DNA of 55,472 nucleotides from Holophagales bacterium (GCA_009837085.1 VXUF01000029.1:1-55472), one strand, 5' to 3'; counted from the first letter of the stretch, positions 35,342-42,349 are shown. Notes: generated from the letters alone by a model not told the origin. Translations and numbers: made by a program.

Positions 35342-35796
35342 CCACCGCGATCCGTCACGGCGCCATCCTGGACATCATCGGCCGGCGGCCGGTGTCGAGC
35401 CAGAAGGACCTGGTGCGCGCCCTCGGACGCCGCGGTTTCCAGGTGTCCCAGGCCACCGTGTCGCGCGACGTGCGCCGGCTCGGTCTGCTGAAGGTGCCGC
35501 TGGCCGGCGGCGGCTTCCGCTACGCGCCGGCGGACCAGGCCGCGGGCCCGGTCCGTCCCGACGTCGAGCGGGCCATGCGGATGTTCGTGACCGGCGTGGC
35601 CGAAGGCGAGGCGCTCCTCGTGCTGAGGACGCGCAGCGGCAACGCGAACGCCCTGGCCGTCGTGATCGACCAGACCGACTGGCCCGAGGTGGCCGGCACC
35701 CTGGCCGGCGACGACACCGTCCTCCTCGTCCTCAAGAGCGTCGCCGCCCGCGACCGCATCCGCGAGGCCCTCGCGGCGTTACTCGAAGGCGACTGA
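35338..35796 (+). CDS. argR: Arginine repressor ArgR
   Basis: ArgR is the arginine-responsive repressor. The 152-residue product has an N-terminal winged helix with SQATVSRDVRRLGL (recognition helix at about 37-50), and a C-terminal hexamerisation and arginine-binding domain with RTRSGNANALAVVID and GTLAGDDTVLLVL. The ATG overlaps the argH stop. It closes the operon that carries a candidate ARG box upstream of argC, consistent with autogenous control. Its 3' end overlaps the convergent sulfite-oxidase-like gene by 18 bases. Confidence 0.95.
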   Translation: MTTAIRHGAILDIIGRRPVSSQKDLVRALGRRGFQVSQATVSRDVRRLGLLKVPLAGGGFRYAPADQAAGPVRPDVERAMRMFVTGVAEGEALLVLRTRSGNANALAVVIDQTDWPEVAGTLAGDDTVLLVLKSVAARDRIREALAALLEGD

Positions 35797-36408
35797 TCTC
35801 CGTACCTGCCACGCCTCCCGCGTCTCCTGCGACGAGAACCGCTGCTCGGTCCAGGGGTCGCCGTACGTGTGGTAGCCGTTCCGCTCCCAGAAACCCCGTT
35901 CGTCGGCGTTCAGGAGTTCGATCCCGGAGACCCACTTGGCGCTCTTCCAGGCGTAGAGATGGGGCACCACGAGCCGGAGCGGACCGCCGTGGTCCGGCGC
36001 CAGCGGTTCGCCACCGTGACGGTCGGCGAGCAACGCGTGCTCGGAGAGCAGGTCGTCGAGCGGCAGGTTCGTCGTGTAACCGCCGTAGCAGTGGATCATC
36101 GCGTGGGTGGCGCCGGCAGACGGCGCCACCGCGCCGAGCACGTCCCGGGTCGCGAACCCGGACCACGGGTTGTCCAGGGTCGAGAAGCGGGTCACGCAGT
36201 GGAAGTCGGCGGTCACCTCACGTCGCGGCAGCGACTGAAGCGTCTGCCAGTCGAACGCGTGCTCGGCCTCGACGCGGCCGAACAGCCGCAGTTCGAACCC
36301 GGCCACGTCGACCTCGGGCGTGTCGCCGACGGACAGCACCGGCCACTTCTTTGTGACGTACTGGCCGGGAGGTACCCGATCATCGCCTCGCCTGGGGGAA
36401 TCGTCCAT
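35779..36408 (-). CDS. Sulfite-oxidase-like molybdopterin oxidoreductase
   Basis: A 209-residue protein of the sulfite-oxidase (oxidoreductase molybdopterin-binding) fold. The molybdenum-ligating cysteine is predicted at Cys71 in DFHCVTRFST, preceded by the WPVLSVGDTPEVD and RLFGRVE strands, and followed by MIHCYGGYTTNLPLDDLL and LRLVVPHLYAWKSAKW, which bind the pterin and sit near the active site. No Tat signal is seen, so it may be cytoplasmic. It needs molybdopterin, and a MoaD-MoaE fusion lies about 5 kb away. It runs against argR and has GATACT ten bases before its ATG. The physiological substrate is unknown. Confidence 0.85.
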   Translation of the reverse strand: MDDSPRRGDDRVPPGQYVTKKWPVLSVGDTPEVDVAGFELRLFGRVEAEHAFDWQTLQSLPRREVTADFHCVTRFSTLDNPWSGFATRDVLGAVAPSAGATHAMIHCYGGYTTNLPLDDLLSEHALLADRHGGEPLAPDHGGPLRLVVPHLYAWKSAKWVSGIELLNADERGFWERNGYHTYGDPWTEQRFSSQETREAWQVRRSVAFE

Positions 36409-36418
36409 GGCGGCGAAG

Positions 36419-36424
36419 AGTATC
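36419..36424 (-). promoter_or_regulatory. -10-like hexamer GATACT for the sulfite-oxidase-like gene
   Basis: On the minus strand GATACT ends ten bases before the ATG at 36408, again near-leaderless spacing. The region is shared with the divergent cysM promoter. Confidence 0.35.
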
Positions 36425-36453
36425 GGTTGAGGGCGCGTCGTGCAGCGCGCCGG

Positions 36454-36482
36454 TTGTAAATGTGAGCGATGTGGTCAACAAT
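36454..36482 (+). promoter_or_regulatory. Promoter for the cysM-mec-CysO/E1 operon
   Basis: TTGTAA (36454-36459), a 17-base spacer and AACAAT (36477-36482) each match four of six consensus bases. The predicted start falls near 36489, giving a 45-base leader before the ATG at 36535 that contains the hairpin at 36499-36517. Confidence 0.45.
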
Positions 36483-36498
36483 TCCCGCTCGCCGCGCC

Positions 36499-36517
36499 GC
36501 GGCTCCCCGGGAGCCGC
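36499..36517 (+). promoter_or_regulatory. 19-base palindrome/hairpin in the cysM leader
   Basis: GCGGCTCCC and GGGAGCCGC flank a single C, so the sequence is a palindrome that folds as an 8-bp hairpin with a three-base loop. It ends 17 bases before the ATG at 36535 and just upstream of GGAG (36522-36525). It may be an operator or control access to the ribosome binding site of the sulfur-carrier operon. Confidence 0.45.
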
Positions 36518-36534
36518 CCGCCGGAGTCCGCACG

Positions 36535-37542
36535 ATGATCACCGAATCCGCTTCCAGGGAGTACGCCGCAGCCGCCGTCGAGCTGGCCGGGCCGCCGATT
36601 CCGGACGGGCTCGGCGATGGCGCCCGGCGGCTGCTATCGCGGATAGGCAACACGCCCCTGCTCGACCTGAGCCACGTCCTCGGACCGGCCGCGCGGGAAC
36701 TCGGATCGGAGCTCCTGGCCAAGGCGGAGATGGCGAACCCGGGCGGCTCGGTCAAGGATCGCCCGGCGCGTCACATGATGCTGGCGGCCCGGGACGCCGG
36801 CCAGCTCGACGGCGGCCGCCGCGTCCTGGACGCGACCTCGGGCAACACCGGCATCGCGCTCGCGATGATCGGCGCGGCGATGGACATCGGCGTGACGCTT
36901 TGCCTGCCGCGGAACGCCTCGATCGAGCGGCGGCGCATCCTCGGCGCGTTTGGCGCTGAACTCGTGCTCACCGATCCGATGGAAGGCTCCGACGGCGCGA
37001 TCCGCGAGGCGCGCCGGATGATCGAGGCGGATCCGGAGGCGTTCTGCTACGTCGACCAGTACAGCAACACCGCCAACTGGCGGGCTCACTTCGAAACGAC
37101 CGGCCCCGAGATCTGGATGCAGACAGAGGGCCGGCTCACCCACTTCGTCGCGGGTCTCGGCACCAGCGGCACCTTCTGCGGCACGGCACGGTACCTGGCC
37201 GAACGGGCTCCCGGTGTCCGCCTCATCTCGATGCAGCCGGACGGCCCCTTCCACGGCCTGGAGGGCATGAAGCACATGCCGAGCGCGCTGGTGCCGGCGA
37301 TCTACGATCCGTCGATCGCCAACGAGGAGGCGGAGGTCAGCACCGAGGACGCCTACGCCGAGATCAAGGCGCTCGCCCGCGGGAGCGGCCTGCTCGTCGG
37401 CATCTCGGCGGCCGCGAACGTGGTGGCCGGGCGGCGGATCGCCGAGCGCGACGCCGAGGCCGGGGAGCGCGCGGTCGTGGTGACCGTTCTCTGCGACGGC
37501 GCCGACAAGTACCTGTCCGAGCCGTTCTGGGACGAGGACTGA
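36535..37542 (+). CDS. cysM: Cysteine synthase, CysM-type (PLP-dependent)
   Basis: A 335-residue fold-type II PLP enzyme. The PLP lysine is in GGSVKDRPA (Lys74), with TSGNTGIALAM (101-111) and GLGTSGTFCGTARYL for phosphate binding. The block MKHMPSALVPAIYDPSI resembles mycobacterial CysM, which takes O-phosphoserine and sulfide carried by the protein CysO, more than CysK. Genomic context strongly supports this, because the next genes encode a Mec-like protease and a CysO-E1 fusion. The ATG at 36535 (GGAG upstream) is preferred; an ATG at 36469 would put the leader hairpin inside the coding region. The donor specificity is inferred. Confidence 0.88.
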   Translation: MITESASREYAAAAVELAGPPIPDGLGDGARRLLSRIGNTPLLDLSHVLGPAARELGSELLAKAEMANPGGSVKDRPARHMMLAARDAGQLDGGRRVLDATSGNTGIALAMIGAAMDIGVTLCLPRNASIERRRILGAFGAELVLTDPMEGSDGAIREARRMIEADPEAFCYVDQYSNTANWRAHFETTGPEIWMQTEGRLTHFVAGLGTSGTFCGTARYLAERAPGVRLISMQPDGPFHGLEGMKHMPSALVPAIYDPSIANEEAEVSTEDAYAEIKALARGSGLLVGISAAANVVAGRRIAERDAEAGERAVVVTVLCDGADKYLSEPFWDED

Positions 37543-37549
37543 GCCGCCG

Positions 37550-38008
37550 ATGATCGAACTGTCTCCAGGCGACCTGGCCCGCATCCGCGCGCACGGCGAG
37601 TCGACGTACCCGGAGGAGTGCTGCGGCATCCTGGTCGGCAGCGTCGAGCGGACTGCCGGCGAGAACGGCGCGGCCCTGGCCCGGGTCGTGCGGCTCGTGG
37701 GCGCCGAGAACGAGCGGGAGCAGGAGAACCGGCACAACCGCTACCTGATTCCGCCCGAGGTCATCCTGCGGACCGAGCGGGAGGCGCGGGCGGACGGCCT
37801 CGACGTGGTTGGCTACTACCACTCGCACCCGGATCACCCGTCGCGGCCCAGCGACTTCGACCGGGACCACGCCTGGCCGGGCTACAGTTACCTGATCGTC
37901 TCGGTGCGCGAGGGCCGCGCCAGGGACGAGCGGAGTTGGCGCCTCAGCAACGACCGTTCCCGCTTCGACGAGGAACCGATCCGCGTTCCTGAACCGCCCC
38001 CGACCTGA
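37550..38008 (+). CDS. mec: JAMM/MPN+ metalloprotease (Mec-like)
   Basis: A 152-residue protein that is a complete JAB/MPN domain. It has the catalytic glutamate in YPEECCGILVG (about residue 23) and a full JAMM motif in residues 91-104, HSH, seven residues, Ser101, two residues and Asp104. In Mycobacterium, Mec removes cysteine from CysO-cysteine. Here it sits eight bases after cysM and 38 before the CysO-E1-rhodanese fusion, so it may free cysteine, and it may also cut the fusion after the internal diglycine to release a mature sulfur carrier. No signal peptide is seen. Confidence 0.88.
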   Translation: MIELSPGDLARIRAHGESTYPEECCGILVGSVERTAGENGAALARVVRLVGAENEREQENRHNRYLIPPEVILRTEREARADGLDVVGYYHSHPDHPSRPSDFDRDHAWPGYSYLIVSVREGRARDERSWRLSNDRSRFDEEPIRVPEPPPT

Positions 38009-38046
38009 ACACATATAGACCGAAGAGTGTCCTGTGGAGACCGACG

Positions 38047-39498
38047 ATGACCGTACTCATACAGATCCCAACGCCCCTGCGGGGCTTCGCCGACGAACAG
38101 TCCGAGGTGGCGGTGGCCGCCGCCACGGTCGGCGAGGCGATGGAGCAGCTCGTCACCCGGTACGAGGGCCTGCGGCCGCACCTGTTCGGTGACGACGGCA
38201 AGCTGCGAACGTTCGTCAACCTGTTCCTCGACGACGAGGACGTGCGCTACCTGGAGCGCGAGGCGACGCCGATCAACGGCGACGCGACGCTGGCGATCAT
38301 CCCGTCGATCGCCGGCGGCACGGTGGCGGAGCCGCCGGCTCCAGCGACCACCGAGGAGCTGAGCCCGGAGGAGATCCTCCGCTACAGCCGGCACCTCATC
38401 ATGCCCGAGGTCGGCTCCGAAGGTCAGTTGAAGCTCAAGGCCGCCAAGGTGCTGATGATCGGCACCGGCGGGCTCGGCTCGCCGCTCGGCATGTACCTCG
38501 CCGCGGCCGGCGTCGGCCGCCTCGGCTTGGTCGACTTCGACGTCGTCGACGAGTCGAACCTGCACCGCCAGCTGCTCTACAGCAACGCGGACGTTGGCCG
38601 TCCCAAGATCGACGCGGCAGTCGAGCGGCTGCGGGAGGTGAACCCGCACATCGAACTCACGCCGCACCCGGTGCTGCTCAACTCGAGCAACGCGCTCGAG
38701 ATCTTCGAGGACTACGACGTGATCGTCGACGGCACGGACAACTTCCCGACCCGCTATCTCGTCAACGACGCCTGCGTCCTGCTCGGCAAGCCGAACGTCT
38801 ACGGCTCCATCTTCCGCTTCGAGGGCCAGGTGTCCGTGTTCTGGGGCGCCAGGGGTCCCTGCTACCGCTGCCTGTTCGCCGAGCCGCCGCCGCCGGGACT
38901 CGTTCCCTCGTGCGCCGAGGGCGGTGTCCTCGGGGTGCTCCCCGGCATCATCGGCTGCCTGCAGGCGAACGAGGTGATCAAGCTGATCATCGGCCAGGGC
39001 GATCCGTTGATCGGCCGCCTGGTCCTGTTCGATGCCTTGCGCATGAGCTTCCGCGAGCTGAAGCTGCGCAAGAACCCCGACTGCCCGATCTGCTCCGAGA
39101 TTCCGATTCAGAAGGAGCTGATCGACTACGAGCAGTTCTGCGGCGTCCCCGCCGTCGCCGAGGAGCCGGCGCTCAACGACATGATCGACGTGACTCCGAC
39201 CCAGGTCCAGTCCTGGATGAACGACGGCCGCGACTTCAGCATCCTCGACGTCCGGGGCCCGCAGGAGTACGCCATCTGCCGGATCGATGGCTCGACCCTG
39301 ATCCCGGTTGCCGAACTCGAGGGCCGGCTCGCCGAGCTCGATCCTTCGAAGCTCTGGGTCGTCCACTGCCACCACGGCCCGCGGTCGACCCGGGCGACGA
39401 ACATCCTCCGCGACAACGGCTTCCCGCAGGCCTACAACCTGGCCGGCGGGATCGATGCGTGGGCGGTGGAGGTCGATCCGTCGTTGCCGCGGTACTGA
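38047..39498 (+). CDS. CysO-type sulfur carrier fused to MoeB/ThiF E1-like adenylyltransferase and rhodanese
   Basis: A 483-residue triple fusion. Residues 1-91 are a beta-grasp sulfur carrier much like CysO (VLIQIPTPLRGF, TFVNLFLDDEDVRYLE, IIPSIAGG). Residues 107-350 are an E1-like adenylating domain with the nucleotide loop GTGGLGSP (139-146), DNFPTRYL, the cysteine in PSCAEGGV (Cys289), and two zinc pairs CYRC (272-275) and CPIC (346-349). Residues 378-483 are a rhodanese with the catalytic cysteine in VVHCHHGPRS (Cys441). The functional diglycine (90-91) is internal, followed by a Pro/Thr/Glu linker, so it cannot be adenylated without cleavage. The layout suggests self-contained loading of the carrier with sulfur. 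Confidence 0.9.
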   Translation: MTVLIQIPTPLRGFADEQSEVAVAAATVGEAMEQLVTRYEGLRPHLFGDDGKLRTFVNLFLDDEDVRYLEREATPINGDATLAIIPSIAGGTVAEPPAPATTEELSPEEILRYSRHLIMPEVGSEGQLKLKAAKVLMIGTGGLGSPLGMYLAAAGVGRLGLVDFDVVDESNLHRQLLYSNADVGRPKIDAAVERLREVNPHIELTPHPVLLNSSNALEIFEDYDVIVDGTDNFPTRYLVNDACVLLGKPNVYGSIFRFEGQVSVFWGARGPCYRCLFAEPPPPGLVPSCAEGGVLGVLPGIIGCLQANEVIKLIIGQGDPLIGRLVLFDALRMSFRELKLRKNPDCPICSEIPIQKELIDYEQFCGVPAVAEEPALNDMIDVTPTQVQSWMNDGRDFSILDVRGPQEYAICRIDGSTLIPVAELEGRLAELDPSKLWVVHCHHGPRSTRATNILRDNGFPQAYNLAGGIDAWAVEVDPSLPRY

Positions 39499-39745
39499 GG
39501 GTGTGGCCGCCGGCCTGGTTCGCCCAGGCGGCTAGCTCGGCTTCCGGGAGCGGCTCGAAGAAGCGCTCGTCGATCGAGACGCGCCCTCGAAGAGCCCCGA
39601 ACTGGCGTCGGGCTCGGGGGCGATAGGCCATGAGTTTGGCGACTGGTTTGCCGTGGCGGGTGATCACGACATCCTCCCCGCGCTCGACCTGAACGAGCAG
39701 GCGTGAGAGCTGGGCCTTCGCCGCGGTGACGCTTACGGTTCGCAT
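39236..39745 (-). CDS. Orphan Phd/YefM-type antitoxin with run-on C-terminus
   Basis: The first 75 or so residues form a typical Phd/YefM antitoxin: TVSVTAAKAQLSRLLVQVERGEDVVITRHGKPVAKL, followed by RVSIDERFFEPLPEAELAAW, the usual C-terminal toxin-binding part. Most such genes stop here, but this frame continues about 90 more residues of low-complexity sequence and overlaps the 3' end of the convergent fusion gene by 263 bases. No VapC or Doc toxin lies next to it. It may be a remnant of a toxin-antitoxin locus whose toxin and stop codon were lost. The real product, if made, may end elsewhere by degradation. Confidence 0.6.
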   Translation of the reverse strand: MRTVSVTAAKAQLSRLLVQVERGEDVVITRHGKPVAKLMAYRPRARRQFGALRGRVSIDERFFEPLPEAELAAWANQAGGHTLSTAATTDRPPPPTHRSRRPGCRPAGSRCRGGCSSPGSTAGRGGSGRPRASKDRARRAGPRVRQPGSGSSHRSGRWRTPAGPGRRGC

Positions 39746-39779
39746 CGTGGGAGTGTACCGCCGAGTTGGTGCTCTCCCC

Positions 39780-40754
39780 CTAGGTCTCTGGAGCGAGTGC
39801 TTCGAAGCGGGTAGCCCGTCCTTCGATCCGCACCCGAGCCTGCGGTAGTGCCTCGACGGCCCGCCTCGGCAGCAGGGCGAGGCCGATGGCGGCGTCGTCG
39901 CGCGGCGACGGGGAAACGCTGCTGACCGTACCGGCGCTTCGACCGTCGAATTCGATCTCGGCGCCGGCGGCCGGGAGGTGCCCGGATTCGAAGACGAGCC
40001 GGCACATTCTCCGGGCCGGTTGGCCGCGGTAGTGGATGCGGGCGACGATCTCCTGACCCAGGTAGCAGCCCTTCTCGTAGTCGACGGCGTCCTCGATGCC
40101 GGTCTCCTGGGGCAGGTTGGCGTCGTCGTAGTCGACGCCCCAGAGCGGATAGCCGTGCTCGATGCGGAGGGCCTCGGTCGCCTCGCGGCCGACTCTCTGC
40201 AGGCCTGCTTCGGCCAGGTCGTCGGCCATGAGAGGCGCGATCGCCGAGGACTGCCAGAGAGAGTAGGCGGGCGTGGCGCTATTGCCTTCGCGTACCAGGC
40301 GGGCCTGGTAGTCGAGGAATTCGACCTGGGTGTGACTCCACGGCTCGGTCAGGTCGCGGGCCGCTGAGGCGCCGAGATCGGCTAGAGCCTCAGCGCTCTT
40401 CGGCCCGGCGATCCTCACCGAAGCCATGTCGCCGAGCGGCAGGATCTCGACCTGGTCGGTGACGATGTACTTCTCCAGGTGCTCGATGATCGTCCGGCCG
40501 CGGCCCTTCGGGATCTCCAGCCACAGTCGGTCTTCGAGGGCCAGCACGGTGGCGCTGGCGAGAATGCGGCCGCGGACGTCGGTGATGAAGCCGAAACAGC
40601 CCGTGCCGGGTTCGAGGCCTTCGACGGCCGCGGTCACCATGCCGCCGAAGAACCGTTCGCCGTCGGGGCCCATGACTTCCAGCCGGGAGGCCGGCGGCGG
40701 TTCGCACAGGGCGGCTTCGGTGGTGAGCAGTTCGACGTCGCGTTCGAAGCTCAT
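39780..40754 (-). CDS. ygfZ: YgfZ/GcvT-domain protein (folate-binding, Fe-S cluster maintenance)
   Basis: A 324-residue protein with the GcvT-like fold. The YgfZ signature KGCYLGQE (228-235, Cys230) is complete, followed by IVARIHYRGQPARRM. YgfZ acts with tetrahydrofolate to support assembly or repair of certain Fe-S enzymes such as MiaB. The start overlaps the stop of the HAD gene by four bases, so both are on one mRNA. The Fe-S role links loosely to the IscA/ErpA-type gene at 49547-49936. Confidence 0.9.
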   Translation of the reverse strand: MSFERDVELLTTEAALCEPPPASRLEVMGPDGERFFGGMVTAAVEGLEPGTGCFGFITDVRGRILASATVLALEDRLWLEIPKGRGRTIIEHLEKYIVTDQVEILPLGDMASVRIAGPKSAEALADLGASAARDLTEPWSHTQVEFLDYQARLVREGNSATPAYSLWQSSAIAPLMADDLAEAGLQRVGREATEALRIEHGYPLWGVDYDDANLPQETGIEDAVDYEKGCYLGQEIVARIHYRGQPARRMCRLVFESGHLPAAGAEIEFDGRSAGTVSSVSPSPRDDAAIGLALLPRRAVEALPQARVRIEGRATRFEALAPET

Positions 40755-41455
40755 GGCGTCCGCCGCGGGCCGCCGTGGCCGTCGAGAAGAATCTCCCGCA
40801 CGGAGGCGTGGCGCAGGTCCGGCACGACCCAGCGGGCACCCGCTTCTTCCAGCCGGTGGTCCGGGGTGAAGCCGGTGGCCACGGCCAGCACCGGGACGCC
40901 ATGGGCGTCGCCGCAGGCGATGTCGCGGACCGTGTCGCCGATGATGACGATGTCGTTCGGCTCCGGTGGAGCGCCGAGCTGCCGGGCCGCTCGTTCGACG
41001 GCGACGGGCACCAGCTCATTGCGCCGGACGCCGTCCTCGCCGAAGGCCCCGAAGTTGAAGAAGCGGTTCAGACCGAAGGGTTCGAGCTTGGCCCGGGCGC
41101 CGATCTCCCAGTTGCCGGTGAGCAGGGCCACGCAGGTGTCCTCGGCGGCGGCCAGTTCCTCGAGCAACTCGACGACGCCGGGCAGAAGCCTCATCTGGTC
41201 CGGGTCGAGCCGCTCGAGCAGATCGCTGTAGTGCGACCGCACCTCGCCGAGGCGGTCTTCGACCTCGTCGCGCGGCACGCCGGCCTCGGTCATCAGGTCG
41301 ATGACCGCTTCCGTGTCCGTCCTGCCGCCGAAGTCGTAGGCGCGGACGTTGCCCGTCTGGCCGAAGGTGCGCTTGAGCGCGCCCATGAAGATGGGCCCGA
41401 TCTGAGGGCCGCACCGAACCAGGGTGCCGTCGATGTCGAAAAGCAGGAGCCGCAT
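40751..41455 (-). CDS. HAD superfamily hydrolase (phosphoglycolate phosphatase-like)
   Basis: A 234-residue HAD phosphatase of subfamily IA. Motif I is FDIDGTLV (Asp7, Asp9), a cap domain follows (about residues 15-85), motif II is LTGNWEIG, and motif IV is VIIGDTVRDIACG. The ATG at 41455 begins right at the fold, and a longer open frame upstream is antisense to the divergent moaD-moaE gene. The substrate is unknown; phosphoglycolate-type or nucleotide substrates are common in this subfamily. It is coupled to ygfZ by a 4-base overlap. Confidence 0.82.
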   Translation of the reverse strand: MRLLLFDIDGTLVRCGPQIGPIFMGALKRTFGQTGNVRAYDFGGRTDTEAVIDLMTEAGVPRDEVEDRLGEVRSHYSDLLERLDPDQMRLLPGVVELLEELAAAEDTCVALLTGNWEIGARAKLEPFGLNRFFNFGAFGEDGVRRNELVPVAVERAARQLGAPPEPNDIVIIGDTVRDIACGDAHGVPVLAVATGFTPDHRLEEAGARWVVPDLRHASVREILLDGHGGPRRTP

Positions 41456-41513
41456 CGCGTTTCCAGAGTTGGAAGTAGGCGGGGAGACTATCCGCCCTGT
41501 TAGCCTCTGTGCC

Positions 41514-42203
41514 TTGATCGTACGGGTGCTGAGCTTTGCCACCGCGCTGGACGCGGTAGGCAGCGCCGAGACGGAACACGACCTTCCGGAAGGCAGCACG
41601 GTCGCCGACCTGGTCGAGCGCCTGACGGCGGCCTATCCGGGTCTGGAGCAACTGTGGCCGCGCCTGGCGGTGGCCATCGACGGTGAAGTTGCCGGGGATC
41701 GGACGGTCCCCCTTCACGACGGCGCAGAGGTCGCCCTTCTGCCTCCGGTTTCCGGCGGTTCATGCGGCGGCGGAGCCGGTCGCCTTCGAGACGGCGCCGT
41801 CGACACTGACACGGTGGCCTCCGTACGCGCCGGCGTAGAGGACGCGGGCAAGGGAGCGGTCGTCGTGTTCGTCGGCAACGTCCGCAACTCCTTCGGCGGT
41901 CGCCCCGTGGAGCGCATCACCTACTCCGCCTATCCGGCGATGGCGGAGAGGCGCCTCGAACGGATCGTGAACGACCTCGAGGCGGCGGAGCCGGGAACTC
42001 GGGTAGAGATCGTCCACGGCTTGGGCACGCTCGAAGTAGGAGATGCGAGCGTAGTCATCGCGACTGCTTCTGCCCACCGGCGTCAGGCCTACGAGGTGAA
42101 CCGCCTCGCCCTGGAGCGTCTCAAGGCAGAAGTGCCGATCTGGAAGCGAGAGCACTACGCGGACGGCAAGTCGGCATGGCGGGAAGAGGAGCCGCTGGAC
42201 TAG
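41514..42203 (+). CDS. Fused molybdopterin synthase, MoaD-MoaE
   Basis: A 229-residue fusion of both molybdopterin synthase subunits. Residues 1-82 are MoaD (IVRVLSFATALDAV, then VALLPPVSGG with the diglycine at 81-82). A Gly/Ser-rich linker follows, and residues 100-229 are MoaE (VVVFVGNVRNSFGGRPVERITYSAYPAMAE, and the lysine-rich active site LKAEVPIWKRE, Lys204 and Lys211). MoaD must be cut after the diglycine to carry thiocarboxylate, as in the fused MoaX of Mycobacterium tuberculosis. The chain here has Ser83 next. The TTG start at 41514 is supported by the TAGCCT hexamer seven bases upstream and homology. Promoter is divergent from the HAD gene. Confidence 0.9.
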   Translation: MIVRVLSFATALDAVGSAETEHDLPEGSTVADLVERLTAAYPGLEQLWPRLAVAIDGEVAGDRTVPLHDGAEVALLPPVSGGSCGGGAGRLRDGAVDTDTVASVRAGVEDAGKGAVVVFVGNVRNSFGGRPVERITYSAYPAMAERRLERIVNDLEAAEPGTRVEIVHGLGTLEVGDASVVIATASAHRRQAYEVNRLALERLKAEVPIWKREHYADGKSAWREEEPLD

Positions 42204-42291
42204 AGGCCTGTCCGGCGTACGCCGAAGCGCGGCCGCCCTGACGGCCGACGCGTCTCGAAGCGAAGACTCCGGCGTGATTCCTCGTTCGCCG

Positions 42292-42325
42292 ACTCTTTGA
42301 AGAGTGTCAGAAAAAGAGATAAAGT
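42292..42325 (+). promoter_or_regulatory. Promoter and operator-like repeat for the AbiE toxin-antitoxin genes
   Basis: TTGAAG (42297-42302) and TAAAGT (42320-42325) are 17 bases apart, a good sigma-70-like spacing in an AT-rich patch. The -35 lies inside the inverted repeat ACTCTT-TG-AAGAGT (42292-42305). AbiEi antitoxins are known to bind their own promoters, so autoregulation through this repeat is plausible. Confidence 0.6.
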
Positions 42326-42349
42326 TCCGACAGTCGAGAGGTGTTCGCC

